From Gordionus sp. m RMFG-2023 (lineage: Eukaryota; Nematomorpha; Gordioida; Chordodea; Parachordodidae), in NCBI RefSeq assembly GCF_954871325.1, contig NC_088777.1, positions 13,803,366-13,867,365 on the forward strand: 64,000 nt of DNA, read 5' to 3'. Under the pieces are notes generated by a model that was not told the origin of the DNA, did no database searches, and saw only the letters and a program-made list of their open reading frames with translations. Shown here piece after piece: positions 12,087 to 25,523 of this stretch (position 1 is the first letter of the stretch; each line of letters starts with the position of its first letter). A program made the position numbers and the translations under genes.

Positions 12087-15000
12087 TTAAAATTCCATTA
12101 GCTCACCTTGAAAATCGTATTCCGTACTCTCTAGAGCACTGTAATCTCCATTCATTATATCTAACAAGTCTTGCAAACTAATATCATCCATCGCTTTCTT
12201 CGTTTCGGCAGGAAATTTCACGGTAGAGGTATTCAATGAACTATACCAGGTTTCATTCTAAAAGTATAAAAATTATATAAACTCTTTTTTAATTGTGAAA
12301 TACGTATCCAGATAATGACCTCTAGATGCCTATTTTATTAAGATTGCATCATGAAAGGAAAGAAGGTAAGGAAGGGGGGGGGGTAAAAGATAAGAGAAAG
12401 TTTAAAAAATAATAGAGCGAACTGATCTATAAGGTATTAAATTAGTTTAAAATTTACATATGCAAATATTTCATGAAAAATATGTATAAAACTTCATCGC
12501 TTTCATTTTTATCTAGCATCATTTCACCTTGGAATGGCTGCCCATTATTCCAAATTCCGCAACATTGAACTGCCGATATCTGAATAGGGTGAGCTTCAGT
12601 GTTAAGTAGATAGCCGCCGGATGTAACCATGCATTCATCTTGGGAATAAGCTGTTTTATCGTGATCAGTTGAATTCATTGTGTAGAGAAGCTTTTGAGAC
12701 AAAATGTCATTGTTAAGGATGGAGGCTACATATGGAAAAATAAATAAATGAAAAAGGTACAAGTTAATAATAAGGAGAAGAATAAATAAATTTAATAAAA
12801 AATAAAAACGAATATAACCCATTTATTGAAATAATCAAATAAAATTGTGTTTGGGGTAAAAACATATGATTACTCTGTGAGCTAAGGATATATCTAAGGG
12901 GATGTAAAAAATATTACACTTTAAATTCAGTTAAACTGGTTTCCCTGACAATAAAATTTATATAGAAGTTCTCATGTAATCACTATGGTAATTGCAAATT
13001 CAGTGTGTAATCTGATTATCGTTATCCCTAATTTAAAATTTAGAAATTTTATATATATTTAGAATATTAATTATATCTGCTGTTTAAGGAACAATATATA
13101 TATGCATATATAGTCGGGTGGATATAATGGTTTTTTTAAAATAAGTCGTACTCTTTTCGGGAGATTTTTTTATTTGTATTAATTATGTTCAAAAAAATAA
13201 TAATAAATTTAGATCTTATTTTTGAGATTAATGAGGTGCTTAGTTCATAATGGAGTTTATGAGTTTTCGTTGAATAAAGGAACTAGCAAGAAAATAACGA
13301 AAGATAAAAATATTTTTTAAAAACTTATACTTGTAGAACGTGAAAAATATATTTATAGAGGACTAAGGTTTGTCACTATTATCATAAGCTATGGAGTATT
13401 TCTTATAGACATTTTTATCTTTATCATTATAAATGTTTATTTATCGATCTTATAGATGTTTTATTTATCGAATTAATATAATCTTTATTATTGATGTTTA
13501 TCGATCTTTATTATTAAATTTTTTTTAATTGAATTATTATTTTTTTAAAAAAATATATAGTTAATTTTATTCATTATCTTTAATTTGAAAAATAAAAGAA
13601 AAAATAAAGTTTCGAAAAAATCGTAAAAAGGAAATTATTAAGAAAAATACAAAGGGTAGAAACATTAGATAAATAAAACATTGTTGTGTAAGAATAAAAT
13701 ATTAATTGCTGTGAAAGAAATATTTATTGTGCAGGAATATTAAAATATAGTGTAAAAACTAAAACATTTAAGAATATTAAAATATAGTTTGAGAACTAAA
13801 ACATTATGAATATTAAAATATATTGTAAAATTAAAACAACTAGCAATTAATTTTGAAGCAAAATAAACTGATTGAAAATTATATTTTCTAGAGATAAAAC
13901 AGAAAAATAAGGAAATATGACGAGTTAGATAGAACAAGGTAATTGTAAACTAGATATTTCCATGTTTTTTTATATGAAAGTAAAGAAAAACAATAATAGA
14001 ACAATACAAATTGTCTTTCTATCAAGAATAAGAACCCTTTGACAAAAAAAATGGTTCGAGTCTAGGGTCCGGGTTTGGAGAAAAAAAAATTAACTCAAAG
14101 TAACATTCTTTTTTTATACATCATATAAATAAAGATACATAATTTACAAGTAAAAAAGTTTAAATTATAATTTATTTAATGGCATATCCTAAATATCATT
14201 TATAAGAAAGTAATATTAATTACACTATAAAAATTAGGCGAATCCAGGTACGTGGAAACTCTATTAGGTGAATTTTTCACCCATAAATCTTATTGGAGAT
14301 ATTTAGGTCCACTATTGTGAACCTTTGACTATATTAAATTTTTATAAAAATTATTTTGGGAACTTTTTTTTAAATTTTGAATTATAGTTATTATTTTAAA
14401 AAGTTAATATCTTTACTAATTTTTATTTAAAATTCTTCCTTATACTGATTTTTTTAGGAGAGGGGGAGATGAGTAAGAGTAAAATTTTTACTAGCTTAAA
14501 ATTATATTTACGAGAACAGGCAAATTTGCAATTGGGGGTGGGGGGCAGCTGCTACAAAATTTCCAATATATCACTTCCTAAAATTGATATAAAGAAAGAT
14601 AAGAAACGTATTCCTGTTATGTAACATATTAATAAATTATCTAAAATATTATAAAATTCACTTTCAAAAATTGATATAAATTAAAACAATATTTTACCTA
14701 TAAAAATAGAAGTATAAAAACCAAAAAGGATGAATCCATGAAACAAAACCTTTGAACTTTCCATTTTTAAAAGGGTTCGGGTTTGGGTTCAGCAAAAAAA
14801 AAAGAATTCACGGTCCGGGTTCACATCCCTACTATCAATAATGATTTGTACAATAAAGGATAATCAAGAAAAAAATAAAATAAACTTGAAAATAAAGGTT
14901 CGCAGCAACAAATACATTGTTAAAGTAGAAAAAATAATTGAAGAGTTTTTTAAAAATTTTAAGGAAGGAATAATTTTAATTTTAAAAAATAATGATAAAG

Positions 15001-18000
15001 AAAAAAATGAAAAGAGAATAAAAAAACTGAACGTTGATATTCGTTTTGGTCGTAAAGGGTATCATGGGCACTTTTTGAAACTTTATTGGGTTGGGTATCG
15101 AAGAGCAAATAAAGATACTTAAGGGTTTCGGCTAAGAAGAACGATTCCATTCTATCATCCTTCGCATGGGTGCCGACATCTTTCAACTACATTAAAAAAA
15201 TATATATTAATTCATTAAATATTTTTTTATTATTTCATTTTTTCCCTCTTTTTCTTTCTTTTTTGCTTTCCTCTTTCCTTTCATTTCCTTATTTATATCC
15301 TGCAATGTTTAATTTATATTATTTTTTTTTCTTCTCTTTAATTTTTTAAAATTTATTTTCATATCTTTTGCTTTTTGATTTTTACCCTTCTTTACTTTAT
15401 ATAAAAAAAAAAAGTTTTATACCACAGCGTATCCGCATTCAGTTTTGCAAAGAATTTCTAGAGATTGAATGACATCTATTCCTACTTTCAAATAATAACT
15501 ATCACCCGTAGCTTTGTATAAATGGTAGGCACTTTCTATAAATTCTTTATTATTTTGGAGGAATATATAATAAATGAAATAACATAGTAAAAAATATATT
15601 GAATAAAAAGTTTTAAAAAATAGATAACCAGGTCTGAGGGGGTAATTGGAGTGTCCATCATCGAATTTCCCATTAACTACATTGAAGGTTTCAGGCAAAC
15701 TTCCATACTTTATCCAAACTTTGTGGTAATTTTTGAATGTCGTTTCTGCTTCCGCTATCCTCCCCAAGGAAACCTAAATTAATATTATAGCATTTAAAAT
15801 CTAATCAATGTTTATTAAATTAATCGATTGTCATTTTTAAACCTTTTTGGTTATCAATTCTACAACTTTTTAAAATTGTTTTTTTAATCGGAAGTGAAAA
15901 TATATTTTTTTATATATTTAAAATTAAAACTAAGTGAAGGATGATATCAGCACAACTTAGTTATATTTTCATGTCTAAATAAAATGAAATACATAATATA
16001 TATCCTGAGGGTGAATGTATTCGGTACTATCTGTTCCTGCTGTATTACTTAAAAATTAAAATTTTTTTAAATTTAACTATATATTTTTAATCATTATTTT
16101 GTCTTAATTTTTTTTTATGTAAGGATAGTATTTAATTATTAGATGATATTCTTCTGTCAAGTTTCTGGGCGCTTAAATATATTTATTAATGTTGTAATTT
16201 AGTTAAGGGATTAGCTCAGTACAACTAAAATGCTTGATATAATAATTAAGCGTGAACGATTTATTTAATAAAACAAATAAAAGAGTGATGATTCAAAAAG
16301 TGGTTTTTGGTATCATTTTTCCTATGAATAAATTTAGTATATATTATTATTTTAATAGATAAATTTTCCATTATATCAACTTATAGCCACAAACAATATA
16401 CAAAAAGATTAATATATAATATTAGTACATTATAAAAACATCAAAGAGACTAGATATTAAGAAGATAATTTTAACTTTATCGACTAATATAATTTTTATC
16501 TAAAAGTATATTGTCGCGAAAATTCCCGTTATTTCTGTTTATTATATCCTCAGAGTAAATCGTTTGCATATAAAAAATCATGTCTTTCCTTACATAAAAA
16601 AACATTATTAAATTAATTTTTATTTATATATATCCTTTTCCTCGAGGATAATGGCAAAAATGGTCAAAGAAAATATTTGCGGAAACTAGGATATCCCTGC
16701 CTTTATTAATCAAAATGAAGGGAAATAAATGTTAATTTAATATATTTCTGATATATTTTATAAATCATCCCTCAGGTAATATCCAGTTTCTTATTTATTT
16801 TTTTATATCATGTTAAATAATATTTTTAAAAAAATATTTATTGGATGAATGAATTCAATATAAACGTTCAAATAAAGTAAAAGTTTGATATCAAGATAAC
16901 AGTAATTTGATTATATCTATATTTATTAGTCAATTAATTATAAAAAAAGCGGATAATTCAGAATAAGATACAAAATAACACAGAGTTCATTTATTTATAA
17001 CTTTTTTAGTTCATAAAATTAAATATTTCTTAAAAATATATATGTATGATTGAGAATCATGTGCTAATAAATTAATAGTGTTAGATAGTTTACTCCAACA
17101 TTGGTGTGACCACTTGCTTTGCCCAATTTTTTTTAAAAGAATAAATAAATTAATAGTGTTAGATAGTTTATTCTAACATTGGTGTGACCACTTGCTTTGC
17201 CCAATTTTTTTTAAAAGAATAAATAAATGAAAATAGTAAGAAGAAAAAAAGAGAGCCTAAATAAATAAATATATAATTATGTTAATATTTACCAATAAGC
17301 CAGGCCAAAATGCTTCCAGAGATTGAAAAATGGGCCAAATCAAATTCCCGTTTTCCATGTTGGCCCAAAAGTACCAGCCATTATAATTGAGGTAACGATT
17401 TATTACTTTTTCGTACTCTTTATTCAAAGTGGTTAACAAAAATAAATAAATAATCAATGAATATCATTCATTCATATTTTAATAATTATATCCCACCCCC
17501 TCCTTCCAAAAATAAATAAATGATATAGAGGCTGTTTTAACCAGGGCTTCCAACCCTTGAAATATTTTGGCCAGGTTCGGTTATTAAGATAAGATAAAAA
17601 TTGTGAGCCAATTCGGTTAAAGTATGATCGGCAAAATTAGTTTCGGTTCAAGTTAAAAAAACGACAATCAAATTTTAAGATGTCAGCTAACATTTTGAAA
17701 TATTAATTAAATTTTTAAATGGCAATTAATTTTAAAACTTTTTTATTATCATTTAATTTTTAAAAATTTTAATTAAAAAAAATTATTTTTAAGGGTATAT
17801 TTTATTCAAACTTATTTTAAAACAAATTATAATTGTCATAATTTTTAAATAAGTTTATGAAATCGAATTAAAAAATTTTTCATAAATGGGTTTGGGTCAA
17901 GTTCACGAGTTTAAAAACGGTTTCGTAAAAACTCTTTTTGAACCGGTTAACATTTTCGGGTTCATATAAAGTTCAAACGTATACATTATATTTTACAGAT

Positions 18001-20578
18001 AAATATAAAGAGATTACTAATTAACATAATGAGCGTAAATATAAATATTAGAGATCGGCAAAGTAAGGCCCGGCCCGAACCCCGGCCCGATTTAAAATAA
18101 TCTATTATTTTTTTTAAATCGGGCCGGGTCGGGTCGAACCTTGGAAAATTTTTTAAATAAATCTAAATTTATCAATTTTATATTGAATTTTTTATGTAAA
18201 ATAAAAATATTTGATTTTATTTATTGAAACTAAACGACATATAACATATGTCTTTTATTTTGAGTAATTATAAAGATTAATTTATATATTTAAATAAATT
18301 CGGGCCGGGCTACGTCGGTAAATTTTTTTTAAAAAAATTTCGGGTTCGGGCCTGGCCGGCAAAACTTTTCTAAAAAAAATTTTGAGCCGGGCTTGAAAAA
18401 TTAGGCCCGATACAGATCACTAATAAATATAAATATATTTTTAAATTTCGTAATTCTGTCGATGTTCCTTATAAAAAAAACTACAGTTCACAAGAGTAGA
18501 AGACATGTTAAATAAAAATGTTTTAAAAAAACCTAAAAATTGTTTCATCAGTGTAGGATCTCGCGATAAAAGAGCCCCCTTGAGCAAATATTCAAAATAC
18601 GAATCCACCCCCGAGCCTATCCCGATTTCTTTACCGACCCATGCCCCGGTGTGGGTATTTATGTGATTACCTACCTGTATAAATATTAAAGTCATTTTTT
18701 ATTTGTTCATTTATTTTCTTCTTATATTTCCTGTCTCTTGCATTATTAATTTTTTAATTTATTACCAATCCCAATGCAGATCTGTGATTATTCCACATAG
18801 CTTTAGACGACTTCATGGCTACTTCACGATATGTCGAATCTCCCGTGATTGCAGAAAGCGCAAAAAATTCTAAAGCAAAGGTTTCTGCGGCAGCTGTACA
18901 AGTGACGGGCGTTTCACCAGGCGGAATTCCATATAGTAAATTTACGGTTCCATAAGGGAGCCCAGTAGCCGTATTAAAAGCTTTATTATTTAGTTATTAT
19001 TTATTTATAAATTGGTTCTTACTAAATTTTTGAACTAAAAAATAGGTTGCAATTAAGGATATAACTGATTTATTCTCATTGCATGGGTATAAATATAGCA
19101 ATTGGGTAAGATGAACAAATGAAAAATAAAAATAAAGGTAAAGAAAGTACCCAATCTGTGATTTGAGACCTAAATAATGTTGTTGTTTTTTAATGCAAAC
19201 TAATTAATGAATCTTTTGTAGACACAAATGTATTGATGTCACTTTTTTTATTAATACTAATATGCATTGGCATATACCATCAATACTAAGTTTTATTTTT
19301 AATATGAATAATACTCACAAAAAAGAAAGTTTATTTAAAAATTGAAAAACATATTATAAGATTTTTCCCAGTTTTAATTTCTACAAAAATATTTTCTAGA
19401 TTTTTAATTTAAACCATTAATGCCTTTAGATTTAATAAAGCTTATGCAGATGTCATTTATTTTTATTTTCTTGTAGTTTATTCTTTGTAGCTAAGTTAAT
19501 TCAGCAATAAAAGTAACACTTTCTTTATTAATATCTATTCTATGATTATTATTTAAAAGTAAAATATTAGCATTCAATAAATAGTATATCAAAGTCTATC
19601 CTTTTAATTTTAAGGCCAAATTTTAGTTTTTTTTTTATATAAAGGTTAATTAGTAAGTAATTGAGAGTGTAAGTCAATATCAATATCAGATAGCATTAAT
19701 ATTGGTATCTCTGCTTAAAAATATTAATTATATTTCATACCAGGCATTAATTTATCTGCAAGATCTTTTGCGAGATCTAACAAGGGCCCTTTGCATGGGA
19801 AACCATTTATTCTACCCCATTCTGTATGTCCACTCAAAAAATGAGCTCCTAAAAGTCCACCTACAACTATTTTATTAATAGCATAAACAATAAAATATGG
19901 TAAAATATCAAGTAGTGCCTTAAAATTTAATATTTTTGGTTGTTTTATGTATACCCCCCAAAAAGAATGAGGTGGCCCATTAATAAGAATTGGTATGTAT
20001 AAAAATCTCCTCGTTAAAATTTTCTTTCTTTTTCTTTATTGTAAAAAATAAAATTTGCGATTATAATGAAATAAGGTGTAAACTTTTGATTCATATAAAT
20101 CAGATTTTAGCAGTTTAATGTGTTTTAAAAAAAATGGTAAAGATTATTATTACCAAATGTCTAATAATTGATGTAGATTAATTTAATTATTATAAATTTT
20201 TTCACCTCTTATATTAGTTTCAAAAACAGACACATTGATATTCATGTTGAAATTAACATTATTGAGTATTAAGTTGACAGCTTTCATAAATTCTGTTTCA
20301 TTCCCCATAACTAATAGGGTATCTAATGAATCAATCAGGGTGAGAGAAAAACTATGTAAAAGCAAAATATAATAAAAGTTTAAATTTATTGTAAATATTC
20401 ATATATGTAAAATATATAGATTAAAATGTACAGAAATAATTAGAAATATAAAAAAATATATAATTACTTTCCCCATGTATTCATACCAGAACATGAGATG
20501 GGCTTGAGTTCATCCAATGGATAAGCATACTTCATGTAACTATCATAAGCATGTATAAACATTTGCTTTACTTTACCC
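12087..20578 (-). CDS. EDEM2: EDEM2-like ER degradation-enhancing alpha-mannosidase-like protein (11 exons)
   Basis: A glycoside hydrolase family 47 protein of ER-associated degradation, which recognises or trims mannose on misfolded glycoproteins in the ER lumen. Coding exons read on the minus strand: 20468-20578 ([20 protein letters not shown]), 20206-20351 ([25 protein letters not shown]), 19741-19866 ([14 protein letters not shown]), 18766-18980 ([20 protein letters not shown]), 18533-18674 ([31 protein letters not shown]), 17293-17417 ([14 protein letters not shown]), 15629-15773 ([15 protein letters not shown]), 15423-15544 ([17 protein letters not shown]), 15072-15186 ([20 protein letters not shown]), 12493-12725 ([13 protein letters not shown]) and 12087-12257 (stop at 12087). 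Phases agree at the junctions I checked. The roughly 550 residues match EDEM2 more closely than EDEM1 or EDEM3 in order and length (human about 578). Missing is only the signal-peptide exon, expected right of 20580. Conserved acidic residues occur in SFFLAE and NTEAHP. No C-terminal ER retention motif is seen. The 15072 donor is the least certain boundary. The 84-bp intron 15545-15628 is stop-free and in frame. Confidence 0.92.
14027..14831. mobile_element. hAT-type MITE in an EDEM2 intron
   Basis: The element is flanked by CTATCAAG (14019-14026) and CTATCAAT (14832-14839), an 8-bp target duplication with one difference. The right end, reverse-complemented, is TAGGGATGTGAACCCGG. GGGTCCGGGTTTGG and GGGTTCGGGTTTGGGTTC occur near the ends. 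No transposase remains. It sits in the 2.3-kb intron between the two exons that encode the region from [12 protein letters not shown] to NTEAHPI. Confidence 0.55.
17067..17226. repeat. Two-copy tandem duplication of about 80 bp
   Basis: A unit containing ATTAATAGTGTTAGATAGTT, then ACATTGGTGTGACCACTTGC and TTTGCCCAATTTTTTTTAAA, is repeated head-to-tail with only a couple of differences. It lies inside an EDEM2 intron about 70 bp right of the exon at 17293. The low divergence points to a recent duplication. Confidence 0.85.
17531..17985. mobile_element. Probable GGTTCGG-tailed MITE in an EDEM2 intron
   Basis: It starts CAGGGCTTCCAACCC and carries GGCCAGGTTCGG, TTCGGTTCAAG, GGGTTTGGGTC, GAACCGGTTAAC and TTCGGGTTC along both sides of an AT-rich middle, like the other hAT-derived elements. 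The right boundary is uncertain and no flanking duplication was confirmed. Confidence 0.4.
18049..18422. mobile_element. hAT MITE with TAGAGATC ends and GGCCCGGCCC arrays (374 bp)
   Basis: An exact 8-bp target duplication ATAAATAT (18041-18048 and 18423-18430) flanks the termini TAGAGATCGGC and GATCACTA, the latter TAGTGATC when reversed. Subterminal blocks GGCCCGGCCCGAACCCCGGC and CGGGCCGGGTCGGGTCG stand out from the AT-rich core. A second member lies at 30404-30764. The element lies 110 bp left of the EDEM2 exon at 18533. Confidence 0.85.
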
Positions 20579-20898
20579 CTTTTAAATTCGGTAAAAATAT
20601 AAAACTTTTATATGATCCGCAAAAATTACTTATAAAAATCAACATTTATAACGGCATCTGCAACCAAAATTATCTTAATAATAATAACCGGACTAAACCA
20701 TATTTTCATGATTTTACGATTTATCAAAACATATGTTTACAAGATTGTTGACAAAATATCGAAAATGGTAAAATGTTCTACAATTTCCGTATATATCATA
20801 TTACACGTTTAAATTACATTTTAAAAATATTAAGTAATATATATCCAATTAAATAAGTTTAAAAAGTATTTACAAAGCTAGATTTTAAATGTTTTTTA

Positions 20899-21022
20899 CA
20901 GGGGCAACGATTTTATTTGACAAAAGGGGGTGACACTTTTATTATAATTTATGGAAGTTTTGCTCTCATTACTATACTTTTTGGGCATTTGACGTACTTT
21001 CTTTTGCCCGATCTTTGCCCTG
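20899..21022. mobile_element. Very short MITE (about 124 bp)
   Basis: The terminal repeats are CAGGGGCAACGATTT and, reversed, CAGGGCAAAGATCGG. The flanks GTTTTTTA and GTTTGTTT agree at 6 of 8 positions. It has no coding capacity and lies just upstream of the first recognised EDEM2 exon, where the missing signal-peptide exon is expected nearby. Confidence 0.5.
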
Positions 21023-22399
21023 GTTTGTTTATATCTATAGATTTATAAATACCTTTATAGGTTAATTATAATATATATGCATTCACTAATAAAAATAATA
21101 TCATATAAAATGTATAATCTATCAAATATTTCAACCTTCAACCAATAAAAATGTCTTAAATGCCCCGATAATATCTTCTTTGACGAAAAATTAGTTCCGA
21201 CAAATATGAGCCTTTCATAAACATTTGATTCACACCTTGTTAATCAGATTGATCCTGTTTAACGATTTTCTTCGCTCTAAAATACTGAAGGATAAATCTT
21301 CTTAAAGAGAAGAATATATCATAATCATGTTGAAATTTATCGTCAAAAATTATGACATTAAAATTATTTTTGTTGCCTCCTCTTGCTAAGTTATTTATCA
21401 CAATCCTCTCTAATTAATAGTAAGTCATTTAAATGATCAATTTCATAAGTGTAAGCCATTTTCCACACGGATAATTGAGTTCTATTTATTCACTTATTAA
21501 TTAAATTTTTTTATATATGTTTCGGGGTAACCTTTAACTTTTATTTTTCTTGTCATTTCTTTTATATTGCAACCTAAAATTTAAACTTGTTATGTCATTT
21601 TTTTATATAGCGTCACCTAAATTGAATAGAGTAATCGAATGTAATGTGTTTAATAGAGTATAATATTCTATTTCAATAATTATTATTTTTTTTAAACATT
21701 AATTTAATTATAAATTATGATAAATCCAGTTCAATATTTTTATAACTCTATATGCTGAAGTAGCAACAAGGAAAAGTCAAAGTTAAAATGGGAAATATAG
21801 GAAAACACTAAAGCAAAAATGGTGAATAGATAAATTATGATATAAATATAATCCGTTAGAATGAAAATGTTTATACAAATGAAAAAAAAATAAAATAAAT
21901 AAAATCGGCACAAATCTAAAATAAATCTCTTGAAACGAACAATAATGAAATCCAAGATTATCCATCAAATAATATTAAATTTAATTCCAGAAAGACATGA
22001 TTGATAAATTCAAAATAAAAAATATATTTATAAATGAAAATAGATGGAAAAAATAATAATTAAAAAAATACAAATGAAAATGAAAATAAAAAAAGATAAA
22101 GAAAAACGTAAACACATAAAAAAAAATAATACATAAAACGTAAATATATTTGAAAAAATAAATATATATAAAAAATATAAAAATAAAATTAATAAATGTA
22201 AAATAAAATAAATGATACAGGCGCTACTAAAAATAAAAAAAAGCCTGAATAAAAAAAATCAAAGGTAAAAATAAATAAATAGTAAAACGTTAAAATGAGA
22301 TGATCCATATATTTATTTGGAAACATTATTTTTCTTCGAATTATTCTTAAATGTTATGAAAGATAATTACAAATGATTTTACAATCAGAATTATACATC
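21023..22399. other. AT-rich stretch, possible location of EDEM2 first exon
   Basis: No signal-peptide exon could be identified with confidence, although the EDEM2 start must lie right of 20578. Hydrophobic open frames on the minus strand near 21740-21968 are AT-driven (runs of F, I, Y, L) and not convincing. Much of 21990-22290 is A-rich low-complexity sequence. Confidence 0.25.
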
Positions 22400-23438
22400 T
22401 GCTCGAAATATAAAAATCTTCTAAGTTAAATTTGAAGATCTTATTTTAAGCAACGATCTTGAAAAATCTAAATCTTTGATGATTTTCTTTCTAAAAATAT
22501 TTTTGATCAACGATCTTTCATATTATAAAATGTTATAATATATTTTTTGAAGTAAAGGGGTAATCATGGTAAAATAAAATTTAATGAAGATTATAGAAAA
22601 GTGACAATTGTCATAATCGTTATTATTTAACTACTTTTTTTGACGCAAAAGTGTATATTTATTGTAAACATGTTAAATTAAATTTTCAATAAAGATATAC
22701 TATAGAAAAGTGACAATTGTCATAATCCTTATTTTTCAACTTTTTTAATTTTTTTGATGCAAATGGGTTAAAATTTATCATAATAACATGCAAAATTAAA
22801 ATTTCAATGAAGATAAAAAGTAGCAATTATCATAATCATTATTTTCTAACTTTTCTTGATTTTTTTTTAACGCAAATAGGTAGAAATTTATATTATTAAC
22901 ATAAATCACTAAATATGTACCAAAGTGAAGTTACAATTGTAATAATCCTTATTTTAGATTTTTTTAAAATATTTTAGATATAACATAGAAAACTGACAAT
23001 TGTCAAATATAATATTTTTACAATTTTATAAAATTTAAACAAGGATATAATATAGAAATTTTGACAATTATTGATTATTTCAGAATTAATAAAAATATAT
23101 ATTGTTAACCTGGTTTGTTGTCAGAACGAAGTTCCCTTCATTGCGAAGATGGGGTTATGTAGTAGACCTAAGTCATTTTAAAAACTTTATTACTTAAAAT
23201 TCTTTCAATATTTTTTCCTAGGCTTTTTGGAGTTTAGGGTCACATAGACCATAGCCTGCCACAATTTTTTAAAAAAATCAAAATATACCAAACTAAACTC
23301 ATCACAATCCAGCAAGATTTTCGATTCCGAAATATACCATAAAAACTAACATACTCTTACATTCTAAATTTTTTTTAAATATTTTTGTTAACCCATCACA
23401 CAAGTGAAGAAAAAACCCCCGAGAGACTATATGGATAC

Positions 23439-23783
23439 CAGTGGGGTAGCTACGGGGGTGGTTTTCAGGTTTGGAACCCTCCCAGAGCAAAAATTTATTT
23501 TAGATTATACGTTCAAAAGACCTAAAAGTGATTTTATATGAATTATATTTTTCTGGTTTTGATGTTTGTGGAAGGATATTATATTACTATTGAAATTATT
23601 CTGGATAGTATTATTATAAAGTCATTGAGAATAATCTACTAAATTATAATAACATATTATTGATGCATTTAAAAAATATATTTATTATATATTATCGAAG
23701 ATATGATTATGATTTATAAGATAAACTCTGCCGCTTTTATATGTATGGACCCCCTCTAAGGAAAATTCCTAGCTACGCCACTG
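23439..23783. mobile_element. hAT MITE with CAGTGGsGTAGCTA ends (345 bp)
   Basis: The left end CAGTGGGGTAGCTACGG and the right end, reversed CAGTGGCGTAGCTAGG, form the terminal repeat. The flanks ATGGATAC (23431-23438) and ATGGGTAC (23784-23791) are an 8-bp duplication with one change. The ends resemble those of the 27669-31398 element (GTGACGTAGC / CTACGCCACTG), which may supply its transposition functions. Confidence 0.75.
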
Positions 23784-24981
23784 ATGGGTACCCTCAAACC
23801 CCAATAAATACTTTATATTAAAATCAAATTTATCATATTTTAAGAATATATTAAATAAATTATAAGTTAATTTTTTTTTAATTGCAACTTTAATTATTTT
23901 GTTATTTTATCATACAACTTTTCAAGTGAGTCTAAAATATTATTTAAACTGGCACAAGTTATTAAATACATAAATAATATCAAAAAATGAAATATTGACT
24001 AAATCACTGATTCATCGTGTTTATCGAAAGTTCAAATATTTTTTATTAATAAAAATTATGTATAAAAAAATGTATATTCAATGTTAAAACAGATGAAAAA
24101 ACAGTAAAAAAAAGTTACATGGATGACCAGGTGGGATCTAGATTACCTCAAGCCAAAAAAAAACCCTTAAACTCTTGAACTATTGAAAAAAATAAATATT
24201 TATTTTGCAGAAATATACTATTTAAAATATTTAAGATGATTATGTCAAAAATATAGAAAGAATTTTAATTAACTAAAGTTTTTAAAATGGCTGAGCTCTG
24301 CATTGTCCCACCTTTGCTTTTTAAATCATGTTTTTGAAAACTTTATATAATAATATCATGTATTATGCCCAAAAAAGAAATTTCAAATATAATAAATTCC
24401 GTTTTTCTATTGAGATTCCTGATCTTAAATCTGCAATAATTTATGGCCATACTATATTAGCTAAGTTGTATTAATTTTAAAATGAAATCCCCATTTAAAT
24501 TTTTAAGAAATCCCCCATCAGATCAATACACATTTAATAATAAAGATAATGATAGCAGAAGATAAATGGGTAATTTTTAATCATAAATGTTGCAATTTTA
24601 AAAAGATTTGCAATTATATTTTTTTTCATTATCTCATTCTCAATTATTATCATTGCTCATTCTGTAAGCAAATGTGATTTTATTTATAAACTATTAAGTA
24701 ATATTTAAAAAAATATTTTTGGTATCTTTATGATGGAAAAATTTGTAATGCTCTTCATAAAATAATTGGTTTTCAATTTCCTGAAAAACTAATTTTAAAA
24801 GGCTCATACTTAATAAGTCCAACTTCAAAATCTGTTTCCATGATAGCAATATTCAAAACCCTCATCTAGTAGGATTAAATTTTTTATTGAGTACATAATT
24901 AAAAAAATAAGGAAATTATTATAATTAAAAAAAAGTATATTTAAACATATTTCAAATATTTGTTCATATTGAATGCAATAA

Positions 24982-25008
24982 ATATATATATATATATATA
25001 TATATTCA
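24982..25008. repeat. (AT)n microsatellite
   Basis: An uninterrupted run of AT dinucleotides of about 27 bases. It is likely polymorphic and has no other apparent role. Confidence 0.9.
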
Positions 25009-25269
25009 TTAACATATTATAAGAATAATAAAAATTTTGGAATTAACTCATCAAAATATGGTAAATTTCTGATACACACCGCATATAGGCTTATATCAAT
25101 TTATCCATCATAAATTAAGGAGAATAATAATTCTTGTCATTCTTGTGGGACATCAGCGAGTATTCATAAAATGTAAATATTTATTAGATTGTGGATTGGA
25201 TTCTTAAGGGTTTTTTTATTTACAATGAAAGCCACAAAACACTTCTTGGTAAATTGTTATCCACAAAGT

Positions 25270-25348
25270 TTTGAATAAGTTTGCATCTTCTCATGATATG
25301 GATCCATTCTTCGATGATCCTAATTATAAGAAAATATATTTTGATACA
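25270..25348 (+). CDS. Possible small coding exon, unrecognised
   Basis: Between a possible acceptor (CCACAAAG) and a GTATGG donor the frame reads KFASSHDMDPFFDDPNYKK and then IYFDTG. The composition is unlike the surrounding AT-driven translations, with acidic and aromatic residues and few I/K/N runs. An upstream open stretch at about 24725-24870 (LYDGKICNALHKIIGFQFPE) could be another exon. No family is recognised. It lies between the inverted arms of the fold-back-like element, so it could be a captured or internal gene, or the arms could flank a host gene by chance. Confidence 0.3.
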
Positions 25349-25456
25349 GGTATGGGGTTATGCCATTCATATTTTAATTATTTTAATATACCCGGGCTAG
25401 AAAATTACACCAGGATTAAGAAAAAAAAATAGCATGTTGGATAAAAAAAAGATCTT

Positions 25457-25523
25457 TGCTGCTATTCAAACCCAAAGCCATAATAATTGTAAGCAACGCT
25501 CTTGCCGATTAGGCCATAGACGC
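25457..25523 (-). ncRNA. tRNA-like sequence (tRNA pseudogene or SINE head)
   Basis: On the minus strand, GCGTCTATGGCCTAATCGGC resembles an acceptor strand and polymerase III A box (TGGCCTAATCGG). It is followed about 35 bases later by GGGTTTGAATAGC, a degenerate B box (GGTTYGANNCC). A T-rich run follows (TTTTTTTTATCC), which could terminate polymerase III. The T-arm does not pair perfectly and no clear anticodon stem was found, so it is better read as a tRNA-derived repeat than as a working tRNA. Confidence 0.35.

Noticed and set aside
14841-15122. 93-codon plus-strand lysine/asparagine-rich frame
   Set aside because: It is antisense to a secure EDEM2 exon and has the composition of AT-driven translation.
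21740-21968. Overlapping hydrophobic minus-strand frames as the missing EDEM2 signal-peptide exon
   Set aside because: They are built of F/I/Y/L from T-rich DNA and no donor in the right phase before the 20578 acceptor could be argued, so the exon remains unassigned.
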